A stretch of DNA of 64,000 nt from Coptis chinensis (taxonomy: Eukaryota > Streptophyta > Magnoliopsida > Ranunculales > Ranunculaceae), in assembly GCA_015680905.1 (NCBI GenBank), contig CM027378.1:9033001-9097000 (forward strand), written 5' to 3'. The position numbers and the translations under genes were made by a program. The notes beneath the pieces are model-generated. The model did no database searches. It was not told the origin of the DNA and was given only the letters and a program-made list of their open reading frames with translations. This document shows positions 46,926 to 57,899 of this stretch, piece by piece (the first letter of the stretch is position 1; every line of letters starts with the position of its first letter).

Positions 46926-47748
46926 TGCTTATGGCAACAAAACTAAACTCTGGTCATCTATCTTCATATCCATATTGTCATAACCACCCTTAACGTCAAG
47001 AAGAGGATAATCTCACCCTTAACGTCGACAACCTTTCCATAATTTTAACTCCTAGTTACATATCAAGGAAGGCAGTACCATAACACCTATCAAAGAGTGA
47101 AATTTTATGACACGTCAATAAATTTACTTGCCTGTGGAAGGATATTATTGACTCCTTTGGTTGAGTTAGTTTAGTACTACAAGAAGCCAAGACCATTTGC
47201 TCACTTAATCTGCAAGAACATTGATGCATTGAAGGGGAAATGTAGTAGCAGATGGTGCACAATGCATCATGAACAGATTTCCCAAAGTAATATTTTTAAA
47301 AGGCAATGAATCCCCCACTGAACACCATCCTCTAATAATTTTGGCATAGCCTTCCTTGTTCTACTGACATTCCAACATTTTAGATGATGTTGTAAACCTG
47401 TTAAGATAAAATCAAACTCAATCTGACCAAACTAAGCAAAATAAACAATTTTAACACTAAAACTGAAACAATAATTGCAGAACTCGTAAACATTCCAAGT
47501 TATCCACAAACTGAAACAGTCCACTAAAGAGATTGAGATTTTTCTCTAAATACTATCATGCACAAATTCATATGATAATACTTAAGAGTTCAAAGTGGCA
47601 CAATGAAAATACCTTTCTTCTCCATTGTCGATTCACTGTTGAATAATCACGCATTGCAAAAGGATCAGTAAATCTCCATTGTCGAATTTGAGGATCATCA
47701 AATCTCCATTATCAATTTGAGTAGAATCGCCAAAGAGAAAGAGAGTGG

Positions 47749-48240
47749 AATTAGATATTCAACAACTTGAAAGTCGAACACTACTGGTATTTAAAACGTT
47801 GGAAGAAACAAATTAGGTAGGTGGGGAGCTTATAGAAACTCAATTTTTTGACTACGTAGTCTATTACTCAAAACCAATTCATAACAATGTTAATTCAAAG
47901 AATAAAAAATCAAAACCTCAACTCACATCAGCCAATTTCGCAACTGTTGATTCCTTAAGCATTTTAATCCAAGGAAATTCATCATTCTTAACCGTAGAAA
48001 AAGCAAAAGCCCAACTGAAATAATAAGCAAATCTAATCAACTGAATGTCCTGTTGCAACAAATCAAATCAAAACCAAAAAGTCAAATATTCATTCAGCAA
48101 ATCAAACCCAAAGTTCACCAAAAATATCAAAACTTTGACTCACCAACAGATCATCATTTAGAATCTATCATCTTCCTCACAGCTATCTCTCCAAGGTCTG
48201 ATCTTGAATAGAGTCTACAATCTGTTCCCCTTGCCTTTAA
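47749..48240. repeat. Copy 2 of the ~490-bp direct repeat
   Basis: Same content as 44668-45160. Here it runs directly into the L7/L12-like coding fragment (48215-48365), so this copy is the more complete one and copy 1 is probably derived from it or from a common parent. Confidence 0.85.
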
Positions 48241-48365
48241 TCACAGCGGGTGCTTTCTCAGTGACTGAATCTTTAGCCTCCTTTAATCCCAACGCAGTAA
48301 AACTTCTCACTTCTTTAATAATCTTAATCTTAGAATCAGCCTCAAAAGACTCCAACTTCCATTGC
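48215..48365 (-). pseudogene. Fragment of a ribosomal protein L7/L12 C-terminal domain (organellar type)
   Basis: The minus-strand frame reads KLESFEADSKIKIIKEVRSF then TALGLKEAKDSVTEKAPAVI and KGKGNRL before a TAG at 48217-48215. This is the L7/L12 C-terminal domain (KIxVIKEVRxxTxLGLKEAKxxVExAPxxxKxG), which contacts translation factors on bacterial-type ribosomes. In plants it is encoded in the nucleus for plastids and mitochondria. The last ~25 residues are missing and an in-frame TAG lies just before the fragment. It is a truncated piece fused to unrelated sequence. Confidence 0.8.
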
Positions 48366-48564
48366 TAATTTGACCATTTTCGAAATGGTCATTCGATTTT
48401 TTGGACTTTAAGGAGGTGATTATAATTTTGACAAAAATAAAGGAGATTTAAGCAAATATAGGGAGGTGTTTCTAATTATCAGCCCATCCTCTTTTTTAGG
48501 AACCAATCATATTGTTCGGAGTGCAAAATAACGCAATATGGTGAAGAGAGAGAATGTGCACGAG

Positions 48565-48568
<4 letters not shown>

Positions 48569-48623
<55 letters not shown>
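48569..48623. repeat. (TA)n microsatellite
   Basis: About 27 uninterrupted TA units; likely length-variable. Confidence 0.95.
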
Positions 48624-48626
<3 letters not shown>

Positions 48627-49081
48627 GATTTGCCCGTCTTGCAAGCACTGATAACCTCAGCACACCTTTGGCACTATCTTAAAAACCAAAGATTAGTACA
48701 TACTAAACTCCCCCAGAGGCAAAAGCTTAGCTCACCTCGAGCTACCCTAGTGAGATACACATACCTGGAGCCACAAATTGGATGATCTTATCTTCTAATT
48801 ACATGTGTCATCTCCTCCAGACGTGGACAAAATTACAATATTGGACAAAATTATACCATTCTTAAAATTTAAACAATATCCAAATAAAATTTCATAAGAA
48901 TCTACCCACTTACGTAGCATTTGAATAACGATATAATTATGATTAACTGAGAAGTAACACAAAAGAAAAAAGAAGCTAGCACAACTGAAAAGTGTGCTCA
49001 TATAGGTTCTATTATAGGCACAATCTGGTTTGCCTACGAATTGAAGCAACAAAATAACTGACAATTCAACAAAGTCAAATA
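48624..49081. other. Unassigned stretch between the microsatellite and the MITE
   Basis: No gene. GC-richer patch at 48630-48780 with CTCGAGCTACCCTAGTGAG. No termini recognised. Confidence 0.35.
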
Positions 49082-49089
49082 ATTACAAC

Positions 49090-49510
49090 CATAGTACAAA
49101 ATATCAGGATATGGGTATTTATCGATATTCAATTTCTGGATATGTATCGTGGATATATCCCCCTCTTTGGGGATATTTGACATTGTTTCACATGCAAATA
49201 TCATGGATATATCCAAAATATCGACAAATATCGTAGATATTATGAATATTTCTTGATATATCATGATACATTATTTATATTTATTGAAATATAATGGTAA
49301 ATATTAAATAAAATTGTTATATACATAAAATATCGCCAAATATCTCCAAATATCACAAAATATCTCCAAATATAACAAATATCGTTAAAATATCACCGAT
49401 ATTTACAGTTGTATATATCTCTGAACATATCATGATATTTATATATCTTTTTCTGAAATCCGGATAGATATCCCCAAATATCGCGATATATCAGGATATT
49501 TTGTACTATG
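49090..49510. mobile_element. 421-bp hAT-type MITE composed of ATATC/GATAT words
   Basis: The ends are CATAGTACAAAATATC and its exact reverse complement GATATTTTGTACTATG, flanked by the 8-bp duplication ATTACAAC (49082-49089 and 49511-49518). The interior consists almost entirely of variations on GATATxTCC, AATATC and ATATCGxxAATAT, so it can fold in many ways. 8-bp duplication and CA-starting ends place it with hAT-derived MITEs. No coding capacity. Confidence 0.88.
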
Positions 49511-49518
49511 ATTACAAC

Positions 49519-50379
49519 ACCGTCGAATTGCATCATGAAAACTATATATTCAATTTGGATTTCGCAGTTCACATTTTCAAGTGAGGCAGTAAACTTGAAC
49601 ACATTTCTCGAGCAAATATGGTTGAATAACTATTTAGCTGCAATATATGCATGAGATTTCCACTTAAATCCGTGATCTTGAACCTGTTGCCAATAAATAG
49701 AAAGCATGAATAAGTTGGCAAATAAAAGAGATGAGCAAGCTAGGGAAGATCCAACTTAAGGGATTAAAAAATTATTCGAAAGGCAAAAGCATGAGGTTCG
49801 GACACTCCCAAAAGAGAACACCATCATCTAACTGAGATTGAAAACCCAGAATGACGATAATAGCTAACATGCAACAAATATCTAACCACAATCAGCCTCA
49901 TTGACTCTTTACTATACTGAGTACATGAGAGTGAAGTTAAAAAATGAGACTCGATCCAATATTAGTAACTGTTAAACGAAAATTTGATATTAACCAATCA
50001 AATTGGTTAAATAGTTTCAACTTTAGGATTCTACTAATCCACTAACACTGAAAAACTTGTACCCAATAAACAAAAAAACTAAAGTATAAAAAGTATAGCT
50101 AAAAATGACAATTATATCTTTGAGTACAGCGAAGGGAGCATTCAAATTGACAATTGTCACATCCTTTGTCATCAATGCCACACATTCTGACAACAACATA
50201 CTAAGAATTACTAAACACATCAAACTAATTGAAAATCATTTAATTGCTTATAGAAGAAAGAGGATAACAACAACAACACATCACAACACAAAATTCATAA
50301 TTTTCTAAACAACTTCTTGGGAAATTAGTTTACACTAAGATATTTTGAGAAGAACTTGCGTCTGTTAGTGTTGACCCAA
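49519..50379. other. AT-rich stretch, no gene supported
   Basis: Only chance-like open frames on both strands. It leads into the Helitron Rep scrap. Confidence 0.35.
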
Positions 50380-50660
50380 GAAGTATGGAGCAAATGACTT
50401 ACCAATAGAAGCTAAATTCAACACTATTGTTGTTTTGTCGTGTCTTTTGAATATGTACTTGTCAATGTATTTAACACAACGTATCCCAGCGCAGTCAATC
50501 ATTTTAAAAATATAAGGATTGTATAGAACCACATCCATATTATCAACTTCATGCTCTCTATAATACTGTATGAATATGTAGTACCGCAATCTATTTTGTT
50601 CAATGGCAGCCAATGCATCAACAATGAATTCCTGAAACAAAAGAAGAAATAAATACCCCT
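50380..50660 (-). pseudogene. Scrap of a second Helitron Rep protein
   Basis: The minus-strand frame contains FQEFIVDALAAIEQNRLRYY, similar to the Rep N-terminal region (FQQFIVDAYAxIEQNRLxY), then DVVLYNPYIFK and VKYIDKYIFKRHDKTTIVL, similar to the two-tyrosine region (VVPYNPYLxxK...VKYLYKYIYKGHDRATI). In intact proteins these regions are several hundred residues apart, so there is a large internal deletion. The differences from the Rep at 2298-8183 show it belongs to another Helitron family. Confidence 0.55.
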
Positions 50661-51958
50661 TGGATTGGCAATGCAATAGCAGTTGTAAGCAATAATAATT
50701 GTAAGCAAGAAATACCGGGAAGCCAAGAGGCCGGTTGAAGATTGAGCCTATCTTGGGGGCAACAAAAGTACCTATATTCTGCTTTGAAGGTTTGACATAA
50801 AGGTGCATATGGCGTTTCCCTTTGTTGAGAATTTGTCGCATTGCAATCTATATAAACCAAATATTTTGAAATTAAGAGAGTTCAAAAACGCTAAAGAAGT
50901 TCAATTTAAAGAGTGTTAGGAGAACGTATATGTATATCTATAAAGAAGTATATGTCCAAATCCAACACAATAAACATATATCTATGAAGCATAATTGGTA
51001 AGTCAAAATAGATAGTATGAAAATATGAAATAAAAAACAAAGTGAAGACAAAAAAACAAAAGCAAAAAGCCGAAATGGGTCAATTATTAATAAATAGATT
51101 GATGTATATCTATGAAGCATAATTTAAACTTGATAGATACTATGAACATAACATAACAGCAAGATTTTATGACAACGTTATATGTATATAAGCACGAAAG
51201 TGTGTGTAAAAAATAAATGGCAAAGAAACACTTCATGGACAATGCATCAGGCCATTAATTGGTAATCATAAGCAAAGTTATCTGACAAATTGATTGGTAA
51301 TCATAAAATATTAGGACAAAGGGAGCACGTTATCCGACATGTTTGCCCAAGATGGCAAGATTATCGACAACAACCAAGGATACAACACCTGGTGAATAAG
51401 GGCACCTTGGAGAGAGGCAACCTTCAATCCTTGAAAAAATTTGAAATGGTAAGAGAATTGCATTTTGGTCCTGGTTTAAATATGCACGTTTTCCTGTGAA
51501 CAAAGGACAGAAAGGATCCAATCCTCTCAAAACCAAATCATCTGTTCATGAAAGTCGATCCAGGTGAAAAAACCCGAAGCTGTAACACCACTCCCTACGG
51601 TCATAAGAAAGAATATTGGGCTTCGTAATACACAAAGAAATCGTAAGGAATACGCAAAGAAATCGTAAGAAAGAAAGGTTCCACGAGAAAGTGGAATAAG
51701 TCAATTGGCAACCGGTCTCAGCATTTTGGAAAAGGGAAACTACATGCAAAATAGTTAAGAATTTTTTTTCAAAGTTACAACGTCAGATCCCAAGTAAAAC
51801 ATTTCTTGAACAACAACAAATTTCAGACTTCTATCAATGCATCACATCAGACAAGTATTACGACAGCTTATAACACAGAATGTCAATTCTAGCAGAAAAT
51901 ACAAAATAATTGATCTATTCTTATCCATCTCTTTCAGCAGTTATAAAGGACCAGAGAG
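50661..51958. other. AT-rich stretch without a supported gene
   Basis: Holds chance frames and a local duplication of ACAAAGAAATCGTAAG (51630-51680). TATCTATGAAGCATAAT recurs at 50980 and 51110. No element ends seen. Confidence 0.35.
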
Positions 51959-52778
51959 TATACCTACAATGCAGCTTGAAAGATGATCCTCTCGTCATTT
52001 TCTTCTGGTCTTTCTTCTATTCCAGAAAGATGTGCAGGGGCACTTGAGCCAGCAGATTGTACATTGGGAAGAAGCTTTCCATGCGCCAAAGATGAAGGTA
52101 GGAGCCTACCTCCAGTGTGTTCGTACCTACTACTTACATCGTTGGCTTTCCTGCCTAAATTATCTTTTGGATAAACTTTGGGATCAATAATATTTGAAGC
52201 AAATGGCAGGTAAGATTTGTTGAGAGCATCAGAAACCTGAATAACACCCCCATTTTCCATTGAAGATTTAGCTTTGGAAGTTGATGCAGGTGATTGAAGA
52301 GATTGTGGAAGACATCTCTTCACATATGTCTTTGTGGTGAGAGCTGACACTCCCATCAACATCCTCAACATGAAAATTATTTACTGGACGATCAACAAAG
52401 GTCATATGATCTCTGTAGGTAGAGCTTGGGTGTTTCTGTAATTTTACTTGTGAAGAGTGGTTATGATTTGAGTGCCATTTCGCCGAAGGAGATACTCTTT
52501 GAGGCAATTGGTGATTTTGTGATGACCCATTGTAACCTGCGCATTCACGCAACAACATAATACTTGAGTAAGCCATTACAATGAAACATGAAGCAGTTTT
52601 GAATGTTGATACTCTACCATTTGACTGGTGCTCACAAGAGATGCCCATGATGGAAGCTTCCCGAATTCCAATGAATGTGCAGAGATTCTATTGCTAAGGA
52701 TGTTCCATTTTCCACACAAACTTCTATTTCACTTTCACTATCTGAGGATAATATATCTATAGGACCAGGATGTGCCAT
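51959..52778 (-). pseudogene. 5' part of a CHR28-like SNF2 helicase-like transcription factor gene
   Basis: From an ATG at 52778 the minus strand reads MAHPGPIDILSSDSESEIEV, the acidic start typical of CHR28-like proteins. A later frame reads GYNGSSQNHQLPQRVSPSAK after a GCGCAG acceptor, then with a frameshift near 52340 KRCLPQSLQSPASTS, SSRYEHTGGRLLPSSLAHGK and ERPEENDERIIFQAAL, followed by TAG and GTATAC. Relatives have RLIFQAALQ at this exon end, so the last codon is CAG changed to TAG. The ATPase domain that should follow is absent. These proteins are SWI/SNF2-type remodelers with roles in gene silencing. Confidence 0.62.
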
Positions 52779-53206
52779 TAGACTTGAACAAACTTAGAAA
52801 GTGTAATCTTATTTGCTTTCTCAATCTGCATCAAACAAAAATGACATAATTGATACAAGCATATCATTAACAGGTTCTTGCAAGCAAATACGAACGTGTC
52901 CCTATGAAGCTGCGAAACAATCCTCGCAAGAATTTGCAACATTTGCAAGTCAAACCAGAGTAGCATACCTGACATGGGTCCGAGAGTGGCAGCTGCAGAT
53001 CTGAGAAGAGAAGAAAGAGAAGAGAACCTAAAAGTTTTTACCCTATATTATAGAAGAAAATGATATTGTGGAACTGTACCTAAAGTTAGAGAATAGCACA
53101 CCACTTACGATAGCTTGAAACAGCCATGTCACAACTTGCTAAAACACAATGACAACCATTGGATGGAGGCCCTACAGGCCCCACACCATTGTGTTATATA
53201 TATATA
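52779..53206. other. Flank of the CHR28-like fragment, no gene supported
   Basis: Probably the 5' UTR and first intron of the captured gene on the minus strand (AG-rich GAGAAGAGAAGAAAGAGAAG at 53005-53025 on the plus strand). Ends at a (TA)n tract. Confidence 0.35.
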
Positions 53207-53596
53207 CGGTTTGGCTAGGGTGACATCCTAACTGTGACATCCTTATTGTACATCCTATCAAAAAGTGCATTTCAACAATGAATTAGTGTATGATTTTTTG
53301 TAGATATAATTTACTCTTCATGGATTAGATCTCTACAAAAAATTAGCTCAATCCAATATGTGGAACTTTGTCATCTGCCAGTGTTTAAGTTTGCAATTTT
53401 ATCTAACGGTCTAGAAATAATTTTAAGTTTGACAAGGCTAGAAATATCAAATTGAGCTAATTTTTTGTAGAGATCTAATCCATGAAGAGCATATTATATC
53501 TACAAAAAATCATACATTAATTCATTATTGAAATGCACTTTTTGATAGGATGTACAATAAGGATGTCATAGTTAGGATGTCACCCTAGCCAAACCG
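53207..53596. mobile_element. 390-bp foldback MITE with ~155-bp near-identical inverted arms
   Basis: The left arm CGGTTTGGCTAGGGTGACAT onward matches the reverse complement of the right arm over about 155 bp with about five differences. The unpaired centre is about 80-90 bp. The flanks are (TA)n on both sides, so the target duplication cannot be read. Long arms suggest a Mutator-type or other foldback origin. A transcript would form a long hairpin that could feed small-RNA pathways. Confidence 0.88.
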
Positions 53597-53621
53597 ATAT
53601 ATATATATATATATATATATA

Positions 53622-53720
53622 TCAGTTTGTCTAGAGTGCCACTCTTATAGTGACACTCTTATCTCACTCTTCTCTTGAGCCGTCGGATCTCGCCCTCAAG
53701 ATCTGAAGATCTCAATGAGG
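53622..53720 (+). repeat. Terminal-like sequence related to the neighbouring MITE arm
   Basis: CAGTTTGTCTAGAGTGCCAC then TCTTATAGTGACACTC resembles the MITE end (CGGTTTGGCTAGGGTGACATCC) with about 70% match and the same spacing of repeated TGACA words. It lies after a (TA)n tract of about 24 bp, so it may be the end of a related, larger element extending right. Its other end was not found. Confidence 0.45.
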
Positions 53721-54659
53721 GTAAAAACATATTTTCTTCATCATCTTCTCAAAAAAAGAAAAAAAAACCGATCTAACAAAAAAAAAAGAGGGATCGACTT
53801 TATCAGAACCCAATTCCATCGCCATTAACGACCACCTAAAAAAACAGATCTAGCAAAAAAAAAAAAGGGATCGACTATAGTAATTACATATTTCCATCGC
53901 CATTAACGACCACCTGAGCTCTCTAAACTTCACTCTCTCTCGAGTTCCAATTAAGGTATGCTTCCATTAACACATTTTATTCTCTATTTTGGCCTGAAAT
54001 CGTATTTGTATAAATTGGTTAGTTACTTGATGTACATTGTATCAATTGGTTCAGAAAAAAGTGCGTTGTATCTTGTACTATTTTAGTCCTTGTAAACTTG
54101 TAAAGTACGACTCGGACTTGTCTGTTTTGAGGAGCTGGAGTAACCATTTTTTTTCCTGTTGAGTATACTAAGCGGATAGATGATTTTGACGAGTATTTGT
54201 CCATCAAACTGCAATAGTGAACATCCGTAGTAGTAAGTAATAACTAAGATTTTGAGGAACATTAGCAGTCGATGAGGAAAAGAAATTGCAGCCAATCTAC
54301 CTATATGCTTATATGGTAGCAAATGTGGCACATTTGATTGGTGCCTAAGCAGTAAGCATACAACATGGTAGAGGTACCCTTGGAGTTGATTCCTCTTCTA
54401 GACAGTTCTCGTGTATGCAAACTGGGGTTCTAAAGAAGGAGAACCATATATACAATTTAGAGTCGGAGTGTCGGACCATTGGATCCACTATGTTCAAGAG
54501 AGACATACGCTTGCTTTGGGCAACCACCAAAGTTAATAGAACGACAACCAACATAAGCATGATAACTTTCGTTCATCATATATCTATGCTGGGAAAACCT
54601 TTTCTGCTATGCAATCAAAATCATAAATTGCCGAAAAAATATTCTTCATTTTGCCGATT
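53721..54659. other. Stretch before the minisatellite, no gene supported
   Basis: It contains two copies of an AAAAAAAxAGGGATCGACT segment with CCATCGCCATTAACGACCAC (53780-53920) and a CT-rich UTR-like tract at 53925-53945. No coding recognised. Confidence 0.35.
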
Positions 54660-55825
54660 CTTCGAAGAGTTTTGAACTCTATCGTCGAACTCTGTCGAGT
54701 TCGGTGAAGTACCATATTTGGTGAACTCTATCGAGTTTTGAACTCTGTTAGAGTTCGTGAACTAGCATATTCGGTGAACTCTGCCGAGTTTTAAATTCGA
54801 GTTTTTGAACTCTATCAGAGTTTTGAACTCTTTTCGAACTCTGTCGAGTTCGGTGAACTAGCATATTCGGTGAACTCTGTCCGAAGTTTTGAATTTTATC
54901 GAGTTTTGAACTCATATTCGAACTTCGTGAACTCTATCGAGTTTTGAACTCTTTTTTTGAGTTCGGTGAACTAGCATATTCGGTGAACTCGCCGAGTTTT
55001 GAATTTATCGAGTTTTGAACTCGTCGAGTTCGTGAACTCTATCGAGTTTTGAACTTCTGTCGAAGTTCGATGAACTAGCATATTCGGAACTGAACTCGTT
55101 TTGAACTGAGTTCGTGAACTCCCTCTATCGAGTTTTGAACTCTTTTAGAGTTCGTGAACTAGCATATTCGGTGAACTCGTGAACTCTATCGAGTTTTGAA
55201 CTCTGTCGAGTTCGGTGAACTCTATCAAAGTTTTGAACTCTTTCGAGTTTTGAACTCTATCGAGTTTTGAACTCGTTAGAGTTCGTGAACTAGCATATTC
55301 GGTGAACTCTATCGAGTTTTGAATTCTATCGTTCGGTGAACTCTATCGAGTTTGAACTCTGTCGAGTTTTGAACTCTTTCTAGAGTTTTGAACTCGTCGA
55401 GTTTTGAACTCGAAGTTTTGAACTTCGATGAACTCTATCAGAGTTTTGAACTCTGTCAGAGTTCGGTGAACTAGCATATTCGGTGAACTCTGTCAGAGTT
55501 TTGAATTCTATCAGAGTTTTGAACTCTGTCAGAGTTCGGTGAACTCTATCAGAGTTTTGAACTCTTTCAGACTTCGGTGAACTAGCATATTCGGTGAACT
55601 CGGTTTTGAACTCTATCGAGTTTTGAACCCTCGCCGTTCGAACTCTTTCGAGTTTTGAACTCTGTCGAGTTCGATGAACTAGCATATTCGGTGAACTCGT
55701 CGAGAGTTCGTGAACTCTATCGAGTTTTGAACTCTTTTGAACTAGAGTTCGTGAACTAGCATATTTGGTGAACTCTGTCGAAGTTCGGTGAAGTAACATA
55801 TTCGTGAACTCGCCGAGTTTTGATG
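54660..55825. repeat. Minisatellite array of GAACTC/GAGTTC units
   Basis: About 1.17 kb made of short blocks such as GAACTCTATCGAGTTTT, GAACTCTGTCGAGTTC and GTGAACTAGCATATTCG in varying order. Most blocks are small palindromes (GAACTC...GAGTTC), so the array is self-complementary and higher-order units of roughly 60-90 bp, each marked by AACTAGCATATTCGGTGAAC, can be seen about a dozen times. The minus-strand open frame at 55380-55799 is an artefact of the repeat. Confidence 0.92.
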
Positions 55826-57116
55826 TTTGCTTATTTACATGTTTAAAGTTTTATGTACATTGGGATTTTTGACTGTTTAAGTTATTTATATTTTTAATTT
55901 TTTGATTTATAGAAATGGAGACAGAGACATCAATGTTATGTTTATCCAAGTTCAAAATAAATAAATCATTAAATCAAACAATGAAGTTATGAACTTATTG
56001 TCTCTCCCTGCTGATATCACTAGATTTTTATTTGAGGCCATATCGACCGAGTATCGCTTTTTTGATTCAAAATAAATATATAGCTCGCTTCGTAACCTAT
56101 CTTTCTATTTTTTTTTATTTTTTTTTTAATATATATATAATGTTATGTTTGATTTAATTCTTTTGAATTCTAGACACCCATTTTGTACTTTCCTATTGAT
56201 ATCACCCATTCTTAAAATGAAGTTAAGAATGCATGAAAACCAAAAATAAAGTTGAACCTAGCTAGTGGTCATCCATCTAACACAAGTTTCACAAGATTTC
56301 GAAAGTATAACAAAATTTATATTTTCGCAAGTATAGTGGATATATATAGATATCGCCCGTAAGATCCACATCCATCCCCATAATCCCTTTACTGGGTGCC
56401 CATAGTCTCCATTAAGTTATAGGGCTTTCATGTTGCACTTTCCCTGGGAACTTTATTAGTAGTGTTCCAAATCACACTTCACAAGAAAGGATGTAATGTG
56501 GACGGAGGCGGTTTGTCACAACCCAAGTAACATCTAATTTCTGATTATTAAGAAAATATATAATAAACAATGATATGCGAGCTTCAATTGACTCTTACTT
56601 TTGCTCTCACTTATCCAAGTTCAACTAGTTATGTTCTTGGTGGTTGAACTCTATGAAAGTCGTTAATGATTGGAATATGGAAGATACCAAGATGGTATCT
56701 TTTATTATAGAATCCATGTCATCCAATCTGTTCTTTTATTACAAGAAAAATATATAATATAAGTACAGATAATTCTTATAGAATTCATGTTAATAGTACT
56801 GACACCTTTCAGGTCAAAACAAGGTAAGTAATAAGTTTTGCTACTTAATCTCCTCCACGACCCACGATGTGTAGATCATCCTCGCCAAAAGTCATGAGTA
56901 ACTCTATGTTGTTGAGCTTCATATAAGTGTTCCTTTGATTTATTAGCTTACACATCCTTTGGAACAACATCAATAGCAAAACAGTACATACTCATGTATA
57001 CTTGAATTCTTGATAAAATTTACCCAAAAATAATAAAAATAAAAATATTGTATACTTGATAAATCAATTTAGTTTTGAGTTAGAGACTTAAGATCGAAAG
57101 TATCGACAGTTGTTCC
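55826..57116. other. AT-rich stretch, no gene supported
   Basis: T-rich DNA. 56340-56540 is somewhat more GC-rich (ATCCCCATAATCCCTTTACT) with no frame I can assign. Confidence 0.35.
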
Positions 57117-57794
57117 CCTTTGATTAGGGGTGGTCATCGAGTCGAAAGCGAGTTTGTATTGGCATGCTCAGATTCGCTCGTGAGTTTTCGAAGTCGAGTT
57201 CGAGCCGAGGTCAAACTCAATGTCGAGCTCCACTTTGTGCTCAAACTCAACTTCGATTTGAATTATAATTAGCTCGAGCTTGACTCGACTTCGTTTTTTA
57301 CAAAACGAAGCTCGAGTGAAGCTCGACCGCCGAGCTTCGAGACTCGTGAGGTCATGAGCTTGCATCCGGAAACAATGGCATATATACTCAAAATTGTTGA
57401 ATAAACCCCATTTTTGTATGATTTAAGTACAAAAATTCCAAAAACGTATTACATTTCAGTTTTCACAATGTAGGAAGCGATCCAAACTACCATCAACATC
57501 CAAAAACATTACAAAAGCTATTACATACCAACACTTATAAAATAGATAGCCAAAATTATGACAAAAATCACTTTTCCATATCTCTATTTTCTAACTTTAT
57601 TGGTCTGCAACACTCTTGTTTGGTTCAATTGCTTCTACATTTGCTTTGGAAGTCCATAACACTTTAACTTCTCATTGCCACCATGAGTATCAACTATGGC
57701 ACACCCAAAAAGAAAACCTACAATAATAATAATAATACGCTAATCACATGTCTAGTTACTAAAATTGATATGCTCCAAAATCAAATAAACGTTA

Positions 57795-57866
57795 CCTAAG
57801 AAATTCTTTTAAGTTTAGATGTTGTAAAACTTCAACTCACATGCGTACAAACTAAAAGAGGTTAGA
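57795..57866. repeat. Copy 1 of a ~70-bp repeat flanking the LINE-derived insert
   Basis: CCTAAGAAATTCTTTTAAGT to ACAAACTAAAAGAGGTTA recurs at 58690-58760 in the same orientation with a few changes. In the second copy it directly adjoins the BED exon donor site, so it is intron sequence. Confidence 0.8.
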
Positions 57867-57899
57867 CATGAAAACAAATTGTTGAAAGGCAACAATAAA

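Noticed and set aside
44668..48240. LTR retrotransposon suggested by two ~490-bp direct repeats 3 kb apart
   Set aside because: Ends lack TG..CA, there is no primer site or polypurine tract, the interior has no pol, and the repeat itself contains exon-like host sequence.
49034..49602. Minus-strand open frames rich in Tyr/Ile/Asp over the MITE
   Set aside because: They are translations of the ATATC-word MITE, not genes.
55380..55799. 139-codon minus-strand open frame
   Set aside because: It lies wholly within the GAACTC minisatellite and its protein is a direct echo of the DNA repeat.
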